NCBI GenBank assembly: GCA_027364845.1
Contig: DAHXOO010000010.1
Span: forward strand, 1-61,432
DNA length: 61,432 bases
DNA from: Pseudomonadota bacterium
Lineage (GTDB): Bacteria; Pseudomonadota; Gammaproteobacteria; Acidiferrobacterales; UBA6901
Direction: 5' to 3'
The translations under genes were made by a program, and so were the position numbers. Numbering within the stretch: position 1 is the stretch's first letter; each line of letters opens with the position of its first letter. The notes under the pieces are model-generated. The model was not told the origin of the DNA. It worked only from the letters and a program-made list of their open reading frames with translations, and made no database searches. Shown piece after piece: positions 24,866 to 36,496 of this stretch.

Positions 24866-25895
24866 AGGGCGAAGGGCCGCCATCCGGGCGTGTCTTGAAG
24901 TACTTGAATGTCCACATGTACTGTTCCGGCGCCGACAGAATGTGGCGCTCAAGCTCTGCATTCATACGGCGCGTATCGGCCACGAGATCACCACTCGGGA
25001 ATTCGGTCAGTTCTGGTCCGAGGCGTACCTCATAACCTTTTGCACCGGGAAGGCGATAAGTGAAACAGGGGATGACGACGGCGTCACAAATCTCGGCAAG
25101 GCGGCCGAGCGTAGTAAGGCGCGCCGCCTCGGTTCCGAGGAACGGAACGAAAAACGAACCCTTTGTACCGAAATCTTCATCCGGCAGATAGTAGAATCCC
25201 AGGCCACGTATGATTTCACGGATGACCGGACGCAGACCCTGTCCGCGCGGAAGCATGCGGCCGCGCGGATCGAAACGTCTGCGTCCGTTGGCCATGAACC
25301 AGTCAAACAGGGGGTTTTTCAATGGCTTGATCATGCCCAGCAGAGGAAACCGCGCGGACATCGCCGCCGCGCCGAATTCAAGCGCTACGAAATGCGCAGT
25401 CAGGAGAATAATCTTGCGGCCTTGCGCAAAGGGAATCTGGTAGTTTTCCAGGCCAGTGATGCGGACAAGTCTGCGGATTCTGGCCGGATTTCCAAACCAG
25501 AGCAACGGAAAGTCGAACAGGCACCGACCATAAGCCCGGAAGTGTCGTCGCACAAGCTGCGCGCGCTCGGACTCTGGCATCTCAGGAAAACACATAGCCA
25601 CGTTGATGTTTGCGATGCGCCGGCGCTTTGCGCTGAAAAGACGATAGCCATTGCCGGCCAGCGCTCCAAGCGCGGCACGTGCGGGCGAGGGCATGAAGGA
25701 CACCAACCTCAACAAACCCATGCCCAACCATAGACCCCAATAGGTCGGCATCAAGTACGCCCAACGAAAGTGAGGGGCGTGATAGGCAGCATGCTCCTCC
25801 TGGGACCCCTTCGACTGCGGCGGCACATTACGCACAATTCCTATAACGGCTACAAAAATGCCACTTAATGACCTTATTTCTGGAATGAATGCCAT
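24852..25895 (-). CDS. LpxL/HtrB-family lipid A acyltransferase, paralogue 3
   Basis: 347 residues in the longest frame. First gene of the trio, preceded by an AT-rich stretch. H-x4-E is in TAHFVALEFGA, with LGMIKPLKNPLFDWFMANGRRRFD, FYYLPDEDFGTKGSFFVPFLGTEAARLTTLGRLAEICDAVVIPCFTYR and LSAPEQYMWTFKYFKTRPDG. It is more divergent than the other two. ATG 25895 has no ribosome site; GTG 25835 (AGGA just upstream) or GTG 25826 may be the true start, because the family homology begins near HAPHFRWAYLMPTYWGLWLG. Confidence 0.88.
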   Translation of the reverse strand: MAFIPEIRSLSGIFVAVIGIVRNVPPQSKGSQEEHAAYHAPHFRWAYLMPTYWGLWLGMGLLRLVSFMPSPARAALGALAGNGYRLFSAKRRRIANINVAMCFPEMPESERAQLVRRHFRAYGRCLFDFPLLWFGNPARIRRLVRITGLENYQIPFAQGRKIILLTAHFVALEFGAAAMSARFPLLGMIKPLKNPLFDWFMANGRRRFDPRGRMLPRGQGLRPVIREIIRGLGFYYLPDEDFGTKGSFFVPFLGTEAARLTTLGRLAEICDAVVIPCFTYRLPGAKGYEVRLGPELTEFPSGDLVADTRRMNAELERHILSAPEQYMWTFKYFKTRPDGGPSPYDRR

Positions 25896-26043
25896 TTAAT
25901 TATCTAATAACCGCGGAACAATAGGAATGCAACGCTTTATTGTCCCACTTCGTTGTCTGCACGCAGATCACACCCGATATAATTGCGAATATAAGTACTT
26001 GGTGGGAATATAAAACAATAAAACACGTCATTTTGCCGATATG

Positions 26044-26850
26044 TTAGGGGTGAAATAATCTAAAATGCCTAGATTCTGGCATTTTAGTGGGAGTATATTC
26101 CAGTCTGCCGGAATTCATCAGCGGTTGCATCGCAGACAACAGGTTCGCAAACAACCGTGGGTGAAAGCCCTCTTCCTGTGCCAACAGCTCCTTCATATGC
26201 TGGCGCTGGCTGGGCATATGGAAACAGGCGGGGCAGTTGTCCGAGATTACGGGCATCAGCGCTGCGGCGGCGAAATCACGCAGCTGCCGTTCCCGCACGT
26301 AGACGAATGGCCGAATGACGCGCAAGTCTCCACTATCGTTGAGATAATGGGCTTTCATCGTCCGAAGGCTGCCGCCATGGAATGCGCTCATCAAAAAGGA
26401 TTCCGCCAGGTCATCGAGATGCTGGGCCAGGACCAGCACATTGCAGCCATGTTCGCGCGCCGTGGCATAAAGAATTCCGCGGCGCATACGTGCACAATAA
26501 GCGCAAAACGAATTGCCTCGCATGTTCTTGAGCGCGCGCTCGACAATCGCTTGGCGCCGGTAATAATGCGCTACTCCTAGCGCCGGTACATAATCGCACA
26601 TAACGGATGGGTCGAAACCGTCGATTTCTGGGTCGACCGTTGCGGCTGCAAGCGTAAATGGAACCGGCGACTTGTCGCGCAGATACAGGAGCGTGTGCAA
26701 CATGCTCAGGCTGTCCTTGCCACCGGACAGGCCGAGCAGTAAGCGGTCTCCGGGCCGGATCATGTCGTAGTCAGCAATCGCACGGCCAGCAGCGCGCAGA
26801 ATGCTGCGCGGGGGGCATTGCACGATGGGTAATCCGGTAACCGGGCGCAT
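26044..26850 (-). CDS. ttcA: tRNA 2-thiocytidine-32 synthetase TtcA
   Basis: 268 residues from ATG 26850 (AAGG upstream). It thiolates cytidine 32 of tRNA, with an ATP-adenylated intermediate. The PP-loop is LLGLSGGKDSLSML (S42-S47). Cysteines that would hold the Fe-S cluster are C115 and C118 (FCAYCARMRRGILY) and the pair C205/C208 (DNCPACFHMP). Other TtcA signatures are LVLAQHLDDLAESFLMSAFHGGSLRTM and VIRPFVYVRE. The C-terminal end overlaps a perfect 10-bp inverted repeat. Divergent from the rhodanese gene. Confidence 0.9.
   Translation of the reverse strand: MRPVTGLPIVQCPPRSILRAAGRAIADYDMIRPGDRLLLGLSGGKDSLSMLHTLLYLRDKSPVPFTLAAATVDPEIDGFDPSVMCDYVPALGVAHYYRRQAIVERALKNMRGNSFCAYCARMRRGILYATAREHGCNVLVLAQHLDDLAESFLMSAFHGGSLRTMKAHYLNDSGDLRVIRPFVYVRERQLRDFAAAALMPVISDNCPACFHMPSQRQHMKELLAQEEGFHPRLFANLLSAMQPLMNSGRLEYTPTKMPESRHFRLFHP
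26060..26087 (-). terminator. Perfect inverted repeat at the ttcA 3' end
   Basis: CTAAAATGCC (26060-26069) and GGCATTTTAG (26078-26087) form a perfect 10-bp stem with an 8-base loop, inside the last codons of ttcA. On the minus strand it is followed by ATTATTTC. It may work as a terminator or as a binding site. Confidence 0.4.
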
Positions 26851-26918
26851 GGCTGCCTTATTATGCCTTAAAAGCGCTCCGAATGGCCGGGAATTCGGGT
26901 ACAACCAGGAGCGGCAAC

Positions 26919-27326
26919 ATGGACAAGGTGAGCACCGTACAATCGATCGAAGCCTGGAATCTGGTTCGGGAACACCCGAATGCGCTGTTTATCGACACAC
27001 GTTCGCTGATGGAACACCTCTTCGTCGGACATCCAGTCGGATGCATCCATATACCCTGGATCGATGAACCAGACTGGACCGTGAATCCTGATTTCGTCGT
27101 CGAAGTTCGCCGGGCGATTCTTGGCGGGGTCGGAGGAAGCGTTCCGGTGGTGCTAATCTGCCGGAGTGGCATGCGCTCGCTTGAGGCCGGCCAGTGCCTG
27201 GTCAAGGCCGGTTTTAGGAACGTCTATAACGTCGCCGACGGATTCGAGGGGGAACTCGACGAGCACCACCACCGCAGCGCCGTTGGTGGCTGGCGTTTTC
27301 ATGGCCTGCCCTGGGAACAGTGCTGA
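26919..27326 (+). CDS. Single-domain rhodanese sulfurtransferase
   Basis: 135 residues from ATG 26919, with AGGAGCGG upstream. One rhodanese domain covers almost all: LFIDTRSLMEHLFVGHPVGCIHIPWI, the active loop ICRSGMRS with persulfide Cys81, and FRNVYNVADGFEGELDEHHHRS. Cytoplasmic, no signal peptide. It transfers sulfur through a cysteine persulfide; its location back to back with ttcA makes sulfur supply for tRNA thiolation a plausible but unproven role. Confidence 0.88.
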   Translation: MDKVSTVQSIEAWNLVREHPNALFIDTRSLMEHLFVGHPVGCIHIPWIDEPDWTVNPDFVVEVRRAILGGVGGSVPVVLICRSGMRSLEAGQCLVKAGFRNVYNVADGFEGELDEHHHRSAVGGWRFHGLPWEQC

Positions 27327-27392
27327 GCACAGGTCCAAAACCATCCTGATTCGGCGGGAGGGCAGCCACAACCACGGCAGAAAGCCAGGTCG

Positions 27393-27421
27393 TGTCAATT
27401 TAGGATGAGGTTCGGTACACT
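27393..27421 (+). promoter_or_regulatory. Possible metK promoter
   Basis: TGTCAA (27393-27398), a 17-base spacer and TACACT (27416-27421) lie 41 bases before the metK ATG. The spacing is ideal but both hexamers deviate from consensus. No riboswitch fold was seen between 27327 and 27461. Confidence 0.3.
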
Positions 27422-27461
27422 TTGCATCTTTCCACGAATTGATGTCAGTTACGGAGCCGCC

Positions 27462-28655
27462 ATGGCAGAGAGCTATCTTTTTACATCGGAATCCGTGTCC
27501 GAAGGACACCCAGACAAAGTATGCGACCAGATTTCGGACGCGGTACTCGATGCGATCCTTGCGGAGCACAAGAATGCTCGCGTCGCCTGCGAAACCCTGG
27601 TAAAAAACAATCTCGTCATGCTCGCTGGCGAAATAACGACCAGCGCAAACATCGACTTCGACAAGGTGGCGCGTAACGTAATCCGTTCCATCGGCTATAG
27701 CGACGAGATGGGGTTCGGCCCCGACAGCTGTACGGTACTGACCGCCATCGGCAGGCAGTCGCCGCACATCGCCCAAGGTGTGGACGAAGGACGTGGTCTT
27801 GACCTGGAGCAGGGCGCCGGTGACCAGGGCTTGATGTTTGGCTACGCCACCAATGAAACTGACGTCCTCATGCCGATGCCAATCTCGCTGGCGCACCGCC
27901 TGGTGCGGCGCCAGTCGGAAGTGCGCAAGAGCGGCAAGCTTGCGTGGCTACGCCCGGACGCCAAGTCGCAGGTAACGGTCAAGTATACAAACGGCAGGCC
28001 GGCCGGGATCGACGCCGTAGTCCTTTCGACCCAGCACGCGCCCGGCGTCAAGCACGAGACACTCAAAGAAGCAGTGATCGAGGAAATCGTCAAACCGGTA
28101 CTTCCCAAAGAGTGGCTCGGCAAGGATACAAAGTACTTTATCAACCCGACCGGTGCATTCGAGATCGGCGGTCCGGTGGGCGACGCCGGGCTAACCGGCC
28201 GCAAGATCATCGTCGACACCTACGGCGGCATGGCCAGGCATGGTGGTGGCGCCTTTTCCGGCAAGGATCCGTCGAAGGTGGATCGCTCGGCAGCCTATGC
28301 TGGGCGCTATGTGGCGAAAAACGTGGTGGCTGCGGGGCTTGCGGACCGCTGCGAAATCCAGATCGCCTATGCCATTGGTATCGCCCGCCCGGTTTCGGTC
28401 CATGTCGACACTTTCGGCACTGGCAAACTGCCTGACGACAAGATCGCGGAACTGGTCGGGGCACACTTTGACCTGCGACCCAAGGGCATCATCCAGATGC
28501 TCGACCTGCTGCGTCCCATCTATCTCGCGACCGCAGCGTATGGTCACTTCGGGCGCGTCGAGGCTGATTTTAGCTGGGAGCGGACTGACAAGGTGGAGCT
28601 GTTGCGCGACGCGGCCGGCATCAAGTCCACCGCGCGCAGCGCCGCCCGGGCATGA
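27462..28655 (+). CDS. metK: S-adenosylmethionine synthetase
   Basis: 397-residue cytoplasmic enzyme forming SAM from methionine and ATP. I start at ATG 27462 ([19 protein letters not shown]); the 19 codons before it are not family sequence. Signatures: [53 protein letters not shown] (phosphate-binding glycine-rich loop) and the closing YGHFGR. First step of the methyl cycle whose later steps (ahcY, metF) follow on the same strand. Confidence 0.97.
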   Translation: MAESYLFTSESVSEGHPDKVCDQISDAVLDAILAEHKNARVACETLVKNNLVMLAGEITTSANIDFDKVARNVIRSIGYSDEMGFGPDSCTVLTAIGRQSPHIAQGVDEGRGLDLEQGAGDQGLMFGYATNETDVLMPMPISLAHRLVRRQSEVRKSGKLAWLRPDAKSQVTVKYTNGRPAGIDAVVLSTQHAPGVKHETLKEAVIEEIVKPVLPKEWLGKDTKYFINPTGAFEIGGPVGDAGLTGRKIIVDTYGGMARHGGGAFSGKDPSKVDRSAAYAGRYVAKNVVAAGLADRCEIQIAYAIGIARPVSVHVDTFGTGKLPDDKIAELVGAHFDLRPKGIIQMLDLLRPIYLATAAYGHFGRVEADFSWERTDKVELLRDAAGIKSTARSAARA

Positions 28656-28765
28656 CCGAGCGCAGGCGCGTTCGACCCGACGACGGGCCTTCGACCTGCA
28701 GCGTGACAGCCCAGGCAGTCAGTGTGCAACACCGATCGGTTGATGATCTCGGCCAATTCTTTTAA

Positions 28766-30319
<1,554 letters not shown>

Positions 30320-30401
30320 CCGCCAACAGGTGGCAGGTCGAGGCCGGGCGATCCGGCCCGCCTGAACCTGCCGGCGTGCTGATAGCTGTTCTCGAAATTC
30401 A

Positions 30402-31247
30402 ATGGAATCCCAAAAAAAGCGCGAGCGCACTTTCAGCTTCGAGTTTTTCCCTCCCAAGACCGAGGAGGGCAAGGTAAGCCTGCGTCACACGACCGCCCAG
30501 CTTGCGCAGCTCAAGCCGCGCTTTATGTCGGTGACCTTCGGGGCGGGCGGAAGCACGCGCGAAGGTACTTTTGAAACCGTCAGGGAAATAAAGAGTCGCG
30601 GTCTCGAGGCAGCACCGCATATCTCTTGCATCGGTTCTTCGCGCGATCAGTTGCGACAGATCCTGCGCAGCTATATGGCGCTGGGCGTCCACCATGTTGT
30701 TGCCTTGCGCGGAGATCTGCCGTCGGGCACGGTTGCGGCCGGAGAGCTACGCTATGCCAACGAGATAGTGGAATTTATCAGGGAGGAAACGGGGCCGCAT
30801 TTCCTCATCGAAGTCGCAGCCTATCCGGAAACCCACCCGCAGGCGGCAAGCGCCGAAGCCGACCGGCTCAACTTCCGACGCAAGGTCCTGGCCGGCGCGA
30901 ATTCGGCGATCACGCAGTATTTCTATAATGCAGACGCGTATTTTCGCTTCGTCGATGATTGCGAAATCATGGGCCTGGACATTGCGATCGTGCCCGGCAT
31001 CATGCCAATCACGAATTTCAAGCAGCTGGCGCGCTTTTCGGACGCGTGCGGCACGGAGATACCACGGTGGATCCGCCGGCGGCTCGAGGGCTACGGAGAT
31101 GACCTGGACGCGATCCGCGCTTTCGGACTGGATGTGACCACTGAGCTTTGCGACCGCCTGCTGGCGGCCGGCGCTCCGGGCCTACATTTCTACACCCTTA
31201 ATCGGGCAGGCCCGACAAGCACGATCTGGGAACGGCTGGCGCTGTGA
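30402..31247 (+). CDS. metF: Methylenetetrahydrofolate reductase
   Basis: 281-residue FAD enzyme producing 5-methyl-THF for homocysteine remethylation. Signatures in order: TFSFEFFPPKTEEG (catalytic Glu region), SVTFGAGGSTREGTFE, HVVALRGDLPSG (FAD pocket), EVAAYPETHPQA, AITQYFYNADAYFRFVDDC, IVPGIMPITNFKQL and the closing GLHFYTLNRAGPT. It lies 82 bases after ahcY on the same strand, so it is probably co-transcribed and shares its riboswitch control. Confidence 0.95.
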   Translation: MESQKKRERTFSFEFFPPKTEEGKVSLRHTTAQLAQLKPRFMSVTFGAGGSTREGTFETVREIKSRGLEAAPHISCIGSSRDQLRQILRSYMALGVHHVVALRGDLPSGTVAAGELRYANEIVEFIREETGPHFLIEVAAYPETHPQAASAEADRLNFRRKVLAGANSAITQYFYNADAYFRFVDDCEIMGLDIAIVPGIMPITNFKQLARFSDACGTEIPRWIRRRLEGYGDDLDAIRAFGLDVTTELCDRLLAAGAPGLHFYTLNRAGPTSTIWERLAL

Positions 31248-31597
31248 TCCCGCTGCATTTAGGACGTGGCAAGTGCCACAGGTCTTCGCGTCTTGGGGCA
31301 GCGCCCGTTATTATGTTGGACTCGGCGGCCAATGCGACCCTGTTGCCCCCGTTTTGGGGCCGGTTTCTTTTCAGGAAACCGGCTGAAGTACTCGTGCCGG
31401 GTCGCTGACGACACCTGCAACGGCGGGTATTTTGTGCGGGCAATGCCCAGTGGGCAGACGAACGCTCATTGCACAAATCATGCGTATTTCTAGTATTCTT
31501 AACTGGGTGTGGCATCGGTTGGTAGAAGCATGTACTGAACAACGCGGCCGGCTTACGGGCGGGCCTTGTGATTACACCAGGGTAACCAGCGAAACTG
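31248..31597. other. 350-base intergenic region with a long hairpin
   Basis: A perfect 9-bp stem GCCGGTTTC/GAAACCGGC (31359-31367 with 31375-31383, 7-base loop) lies 111 bases past metF. It lacks a downstream T-run, so it is a weak terminator at most. No RNA gene or ORF is supported here. Confidence 0.4.
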
Positions 31598-32116
31598 ATG
31601 GACTCGGGACATTACAAACTTCTGCTGACAGGCGTCATCCTTGTCCAGATTGTCGGATTTGTGGTGCTATGGATGAAGATCCCAGCGGCAACGTCGAACG
31701 CTGCGCGGGTCGTTCCCACGGTCCCCGTAATCGATCCGAATAGCGTCAAATTCGCCACCAAGATTCCGCAAAACCGGATACTGCGTCAAGCGATTGATTC
31801 AGTCCTGAAGCAGGAGTTGGCTCCTTACCTGACGCAGCTTGCCGCGGCACAGCGGGTGCGGTTGAAGCAGACGCAAGTCGAGGCAACCGCCATACCACGA
31901 CCAGGCGGTCCCGCCAACATACGGGCGGCGCGGCAATCCAGCGAAATCGTAGATCGGGCCCTGGCCAGCGGCGTATGGACCGATTCCGACAGCAGCGCGT
32001 TGCTGCGGGTTGCGCCGCTACTGTCGGAAAACCAGCGTGTGGGGCTGCTCGATAAGATATTTGGTGCTATCAATAACCAGGAGCTGAAACCCGTCGGATC
32101 CCTGCCTTCGCTTTAG
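31598..32116 (+). CDS. Hypothetical single-pass membrane protein
   Basis: 172 residues. One N-terminal transmembrane helix (LLLTGVILVQIVGFVVLWM, about 8-26) and a periplasmic body with a helical, Gln/Arg-rich stretch (QAIDSVLKQELAPYLTQLAAAQRVRLKQTQ), then RQSSEIVDRALASGVWTDSDSSALLRVAPLLSENQRVGLLDKIFGAINNQ. The last part has the look of small pilus- or secretion-associated accessory proteins, but no family is recognised. 44 bases separate it from the next exported protein on the same strand; the two may form an operon. Confidence 0.65.
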   Translation: MDSGHYKLLLTGVILVQIVGFVVLWMKIPAATSNAARVVPTVPVIDPNSVKFATKIPQNRILRQAIDSVLKQELAPYLTQLAAAQRVRLKQTQVEATAIPRPGGPANIRAARQSSEIVDRALASGVWTDSDSSALLRVAPLLSENQRVGLLDKIFGAINNQELKPVGSLPSL

Positions 32117-32160
32117 GAAGTGGTTCCGCGCATCACCAGGTTTGCTGGAGAAAAAAGCCC

Positions 32161-32556
32161 ATGAAGATTGCTATGCTGGCGTTGGTGCTGGCCTGTGCCG
32201 CACTGCCGATTCTGGCAGCAGCGCAAGGCGACTATGTGCCCGGCTATGTCTACGTTGGGCCGAACAGCGAGTACATGTACGGCACTTTCAACAACCGCTT
32301 CAATACGACGCCGTCCGCAACCAAGACCTATATCGGGGCCGGGGGCTATGCGAACGGATTACTGTATTTCTACGGCGAGGATGCCGACGGACGCTACTTT
32401 TATTGCTATATCCCCACTACCAGCTCCATCTATCAGGCTGCGGTGGAGATCAAGAACACACTCGGCGATGGATCGCTTCTGTCGGTGGAACGCACACCGC
32501 CTTCGAGCGAATGCACGTCCGTGTATTCGGCCAAGGCGTCACATTATCTCAACTGA
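32161..32556 (+). CDS. Hypothetical secreted protein
   Basis: 131 residues. Signal peptide 1-21 (AMLALVLACAALPILAAAQG). The mature protein is Tyr- and Gly-rich (YVPGYVYVGPNSEYMYGTFNNRF, YIGAGGYANGLLYFYGEDADGRYFYCYIPTTSSIYQ) with two cysteines (YFYCYI and SSECTS) that could form a disulfide. No family recognised. A good export signal and the position after another exported protein support it as a real gene. Confidence 0.65.
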   Translation: MKIAMLALVLACAALPILAAAQGDYVPGYVYVGPNSEYMYGTFNNRFNTTPSATKTYIGAGGYANGLLYFYGEDADGRYFYCYIPTTSSIYQAAVEIKNTLGDGSLLSVERTPPSSECTSVYSAKASHYLN

Positions 32557-33012
32557 AAGTCGGCACGTGCGGGCGTGATCCGGATTCGGTTTCCGGACCA
32601 TCATGACTGCGGCGGCCGACGTCCAGCAGGATGTCCGGGGAGGGAGGCGGCGTTATCTTCCTACCGCCGACACCTTCCACCTTTGGAGACGGAGGTTTGC
32701 TGATGCGCGAAGCGACAATTTTCACTGCGCCTATCACGGACCCACTGCACAACTGCCGGACATAGTGGGTGGAGTGGTATATCGTGGTTCTGATCGTGGT
32801 GGAAGTCGTGCTTTCCACCTATGAAACCTGGCTGCGGCACTGAACGCGGTCTGCAGGCCATGCCAGCGCCTGGCGTTGGTTATGCTGCAAACCAGGGTAT
32901 GTGGCGGCGGCGAACGCTAGGTAGGTCGGGCCGCGGATTTGCAGAAACCTCCGGTTTTCCGGACATTCGTGTATAATGCCCGGCCTTTTTGCGGTAACTT
33001 CGGGGTATCCCC
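32557..33012. other. 456-base stretch before typA with a small translated-looking ORF
   Basis: Contains the ORF/remnant described at 32703-32843 and a -10-like TATAAT at 32972-32977, 36 bases before the typA start, with no convincing -35. No other gene or RNA seen. Confidence 0.4.
32703..32843 (+). pseudogene. Small ORF or gene remnant with one in-frame stop
   Basis: ATG 32703 has a perfect GGAGG 7 bases upstream. The frame reads 20 codons to TAG (32763-32765), then continues in frame with WVEWYIVVLIVVEVVLSTYETWLRH to TGA 32841-32843. The second part looks like the C-terminal transmembrane helix of RMD1/DUF155-type proteins (LEWYIV pattern), so this may be the decayed end of such a gene, or a 20-residue peptide followed by chance sequence. 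Weak. Confidence 0.3.
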
Positions 33013-34833
33013 TTGATTCAGAAATTACGCAACATCGCGATTATCGCGCACGTCGACCACGGCAAGACCACGCTCGTCGACAAGCTGCTTCAGCAATCTG
33101 GCACCTTCGCCGCTCACCAGCAGTTTGGTATACGGGTGATGGATTCCAACGACCTGGAGAAGGAGCGCGGTATCACCATTCTGGCGAAGAACACCGCCAT
33201 ACGGTGGCACGACTATCGCATCAATATCATTGACACGCCCGGGCATGCCGACTTCGGGGGCGAGGTCGAGCGTGTGCTGTCTATGGTCGATTCCGTGCTG
33301 CTGCTGGTGGACGCAACCGATGGGCCCATGCCGCAGACACGTTTTGTTACGCGCAAGGCGTTCGCTCAGGGGTTAAAACCGATTGTGGTAATTAATAAGG
33401 TTGACCGGCCAGGGGCACGCCCGAGCTGGGTGCTGGACCAGACCTTTGACCTCTTTGACAAACTCGGCGCGACCGAGGAGCAATTGGATTTTCCTGTAAT
33501 CTACGCTTCAGCGCTGAACGGCTATGCCGGCCTGGAGCCGGACGTGTGCTCCGGCGACATGACACCTTTGTTCGAGACAATCATCAAACACGTGCCGGCA
33601 CCAGATGTCGATCTCGACGGGCCGTTCCAGATGCAGGTATCGAGTCTCGACTATTCGAGTTATGTCGGCGCCATTGCGGTCGGGCGCATCCAACGCGGTC
33701 GCGTCAAACCCAACCAAGCGGTCGTGGTTGTGGATAAGGCCGGCAAAACCCGCTCCGCCAGAGTGCTGCAGGTCCTCGGTTTCCTCGGTCTGGAGCGGAC
33801 GGAGGTTGCGGAAGCCGCGGCCGGCGACATCGTTGCCATTACCGGTATCGATGCGCCGCACATTTCCGACACCTTTTGCGATCCGGTCAGGGTCGAGGCG
33901 CTGCCCGCTTTGTCGGTGGATGAGCCCACCGTCACGATGTCGTTCGAGGTGAACAATTCGCCTTTTGCCGGCCAGGACGGCAAGTACGTAACGAGCCGCC
34001 AGCTGCGCGAGCGCATGGAGCGCGAACTGATCGCAAACGTTGCGCTTCGGGTGGAAGAAACCGGCAGCCCTGACAAGTTCCGTGTCTCGGGGCGGGGCGA
34101 GTTGCACCTGGGAATTCTCCTAGAAAACATGCGGCGGGAAGGCTACGAGCTTGGGGTATCGCGCCCGCAGGTGATCATCAAGGAGGTCAACGGAGAGAAG
34201 CAGGAGCCGCATGAACTCGTGACGGTCGACGTCGAGAGCCGACACCAGGGCGCGGTGATGGAGAAGCTCGGGGCGCGCAGAGGCGACCTGCTCAACATGG
34301 AGCCGGACGGAAAAGGGCGCGTGCGTCTTGAGTACATGATTCCGGCGCGAGGCCTTATCGGATTCCAGACAGAGTTTCTCACGGCGACCGCCGGGAGCGG
34401 CCTCATCTACCACGTGTTCGACCACTACGGTCCGGTGAAGAAGGGCGATGCGGGCAGGCGTGTGAACGGGGTACTCATATCAAACGGGGTCGGCACCAGT
34501 GTTGCGTACGCATTGTGGAATCTGCAAGAACGGGGGAGGATGTTCATATCCCCTGGGGAAGAAATGTACGAAGGGATGATCATCGGGATCCATACCCGCG
34601 ACAATGATCTGGTCGTCAACGCCATGAAGGGCAAGCAACTGACCAACGTGCGCGCGTCAGGTTCCGATGAAGCGATCATTCTGACACCGCCGATCCAGCT
34701 TACTCTAGAGCGTGCCCTGGAATTCATCGAGGACGATGAGCTGGTCGAAATCACTCCAAACCATATTCGGCTGCGCAAGCGTTACCTGAAGGAGTCCGAT
34801 CGCAAACGGGCGGAACGCAGCGCCGCAGGCTGA
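33013..34833 (+). CDS. typA: Ribosome-associated GTPase TypA/BipA
   Basis: 606 residues, TTG start at 33013. Translational GTPase that aids 50S subunit assembly at low temperature or under stress. G1 [13 protein letters not shown]2 region [14 protein letters not shown]3 [17 protein letters not shown]4 [10 protein letters not shown], followed by EF-G-like domains and the TypA C-terminus ([67 protein letters not shown]). Length matches the family. Convergent with prfC. Confidence 0.97.
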   Translation: MIQKLRNIAIIAHVDHGKTTLVDKLLQQSGTFAAHQQFGIRVMDSNDLEKERGITILAKNTAIRWHDYRINIIDTPGHADFGGEVERVLSMVDSVLLLVDATDGPMPQTRFVTRKAFAQGLKPIVVINKVDRPGARPSWVLDQTFDLFDKLGATEEQLDFPVIYASALNGYAGLEPDVCSGDMTPLFETIIKHVPAPDVDLDGPFQMQVSSLDYSSYVGAIAVGRIQRGRVKPNQAVVVVDKAGKTRSARVLQVLGFLGLERTEVAEAAAGDIVAITGIDAPHISDTFCDPVRVEALPALSVDEPTVTMSFEVNNSPFAGQDGKYVTSRQLRERMERELIANVALRVEETGSPDKFRVSGRGELHLGILLENMRREGYELGVSRPQVIIKEVNGEKQEPHELVTVDVESRHQGAVMEKLGARRGDLLNMEPDGKGRVRLEYMIPARGLIGFQTEFLTATAGSGLIYHVFDHYGPVKKGDAGRRVNGVLISNGVGTSVAYALWNLQERGRMFISPGEEMYEGMIIGIHTRDNDLVVNAMKGKQLTNVRASGSDEAIILTPPIQLTLERALEFIEDDELVEITPNHIRLRKRYLKESDRKRAERSAAG

Positions 34834-34912
34834 CATGCCATTGATCCGGGTGGCGTCCAGCCCGACGGCCGGAGCGGTGCTATTCAGGACCAGACGGGGA
34901 TAGCCGGCGTGA

Positions 34913-36496
34913 TCAAGCCTGTTCGCGCGTAGTGCGGAAGGCAACGTCCGGCCAGCGCTCCATGGTGAGTTGTAGATTGACACGCGATGGCGCGAGGTAG
35001 GCGAGCTCTCCGGCGCTGTCGCGGGCCAGGCTGTCGCGCAGCTTGCGCTCGAATTCGGCGAGAATCTTGACATCCGGGCACGTGATCCAGCGCGCGCTGT
35101 GCACCGCAACCGGTTCGAACAATGCGTCCACACCGTACTCGTGCTGCAGACGGTGGGCAACCACATCGAATTGCAATATTCCTACGGCACCCAAGATCAA
35201 ATCATTGGAGTTCAAAGGCCGGAACAGCTGCGTGGCGCCCTCTTCGGTCAGCTGCTCCAGTCCTTTCTGGAGCGCTTTGGCCTTCATCGGATTGCGGATC
35301 TGGGCGCGCCGGAAGATTTCTGGGGCGAAATTCGGCACGCCGGTGAACCTGAGCGGCTCCTTCTGGGTAAAAGTGTCTCCGATCCGCATGGTACCGTGAT
35401 TGTGGAGTCCGATGATGTCTCCGGCAAAAGCTTCTTCTGCCGCCGCACGCTCCTGCGCCATGAAGGTTATGGCATTGGACACGGTCACATCCCTGCCGAT
35501 ACGGACGTGGTAAAGCTTCATTCCTGGCGTGTACTTGCCTGAACACACCCGCAAAAATGCGATGCGATCGCGATGATTCGGGTCCATGTTTGCCTGGATC
35601 TTGAATACAAACCCCGTGAACGCGTCTTCGTCGGCACGCACAATACGGCCGCCATCGCGCGGCTGGGGTCCCGGTGCGATGTCGACGAAAGCGTCAAGGA
35701 GCTCGCGCACCCCAAAGTTGTTGATGGCGGAACCGAAGAACACCGGGGTCTGCCTCCCGGCCAGATAGGCTGCGCGGTCGAAAGGATGGCTGGCACCCCG
35801 CACCAGCGCTACTTCGGTGCGCAACTCATCTGCCTGCTCGGCAAGCAGTCCGTCGAGGCGCGGGTTATCGAGACCCCGTATGATCTCGCCGGCATTAATA
35901 CGCCCCCCGTGGCTGGGGGAATACAGATGCACGGACTCGTCGTGCAAATGGTAGATACCACGGAAGCGCTTGCCCATACCTATCGGCCAGGTCACCGGTG
36001 CACACTCGATCTGCAGGACTCTCTCTACCTCGTCCAACACCTCCACGGGATCATGCCCCTCGCGATCCATCTTATTGACGAATGTCGTGATCGGGGTGGT
36101 GCGCAGACGACATACTTCCATGAGCTTGATGGTCCGGTCCTCGACGCCTTTTGCGATGTCGATGACCATGAGCGCAGAATCGACGGCCGTGAGAGTACGA
36201 TAGGTATCTTCGGAAAAATCTTCGTGCCCCGGTGTATCCAGCAGGTTGACTACCCGGTCGTGGTAGGGGAACTGCATTACTGATGAGGTGACGGAGATGC
36301 CACGCTGCTTCTCCAGTTCCATCCAGTCGGAGGTGGCGTGACGCGCGGCCTTGCGCCCTTTGACGGTGCCGGCGAGCTGGATGGCGCCGCCGAATAGCAG
36401 GAGCTTCTCGGTTAGGGTGGTCTTGCCGGCATCGGGATGCGAGATGATGGCGAATGTGCGCCGGCGCTCGGCTTCGCGGCGGATTTCTGCGGACAT
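34913..36496 (-). CDS. prfC: Peptide chain release factor 3
   Basis: 527 residues from ATG 36496 ([33 protein letters not shown]); the 56 upstream codons of the longer frame are not family sequence. GTPase that recycles RF1/RF2 after termination. G1 [10 protein letters not shown]3 [25 protein letters not shown]4 NKMDREGHD. The C-terminal domains have [34 protein letters not shown] and [28 protein letters not shown]. The typical DxxT/GI switch region is present ([14 protein letters not shown]). Confidence 0.96.
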   Translation of the reverse strand: MSAEIRREAERRRTFAIISHPDAGKTTLTEKLLLFGGAIQLAGTVKGRKAARHATSDWMELEKQRGISVTSSVMQFPYHDRVVNLLDTPGHEDFSEDTYRTLTAVDSALMVIDIAKGVEDRTIKLMEVCRLRTTPITTFVNKMDREGHDPVEVLDEVERVLQIECAPVTWPIGMGKRFRGIYHLHDESVHLYSPSHGGRINAGEIIRGLDNPRLDGLLAEQADELRTEVALVRGASHPFDRAAYLAGRQTPVFFGSAINNFGVRELLDAFVDIAPGPQPRDGGRIVRADEDAFTGFVFKIQANMDPNHRDRIAFLRVCSGKYTPGMKLYHVRIGRDVTVSNAITFMAQERAAAEEAFAGDIIGLHNHGTMRIGDTFTQKEPLRFTGVPNFAPEIFRRAQIRNPMKAKALQKGLEQLTEEGATQLFRPLNSNDLILGAVGILQFDVVAHRLQHEYGVDALFEPVAVHSARWITCPDVKILAEFERKLRDSLARDSAGELAYLAPSRVNLQLTMERWPDVAFRTTREQA

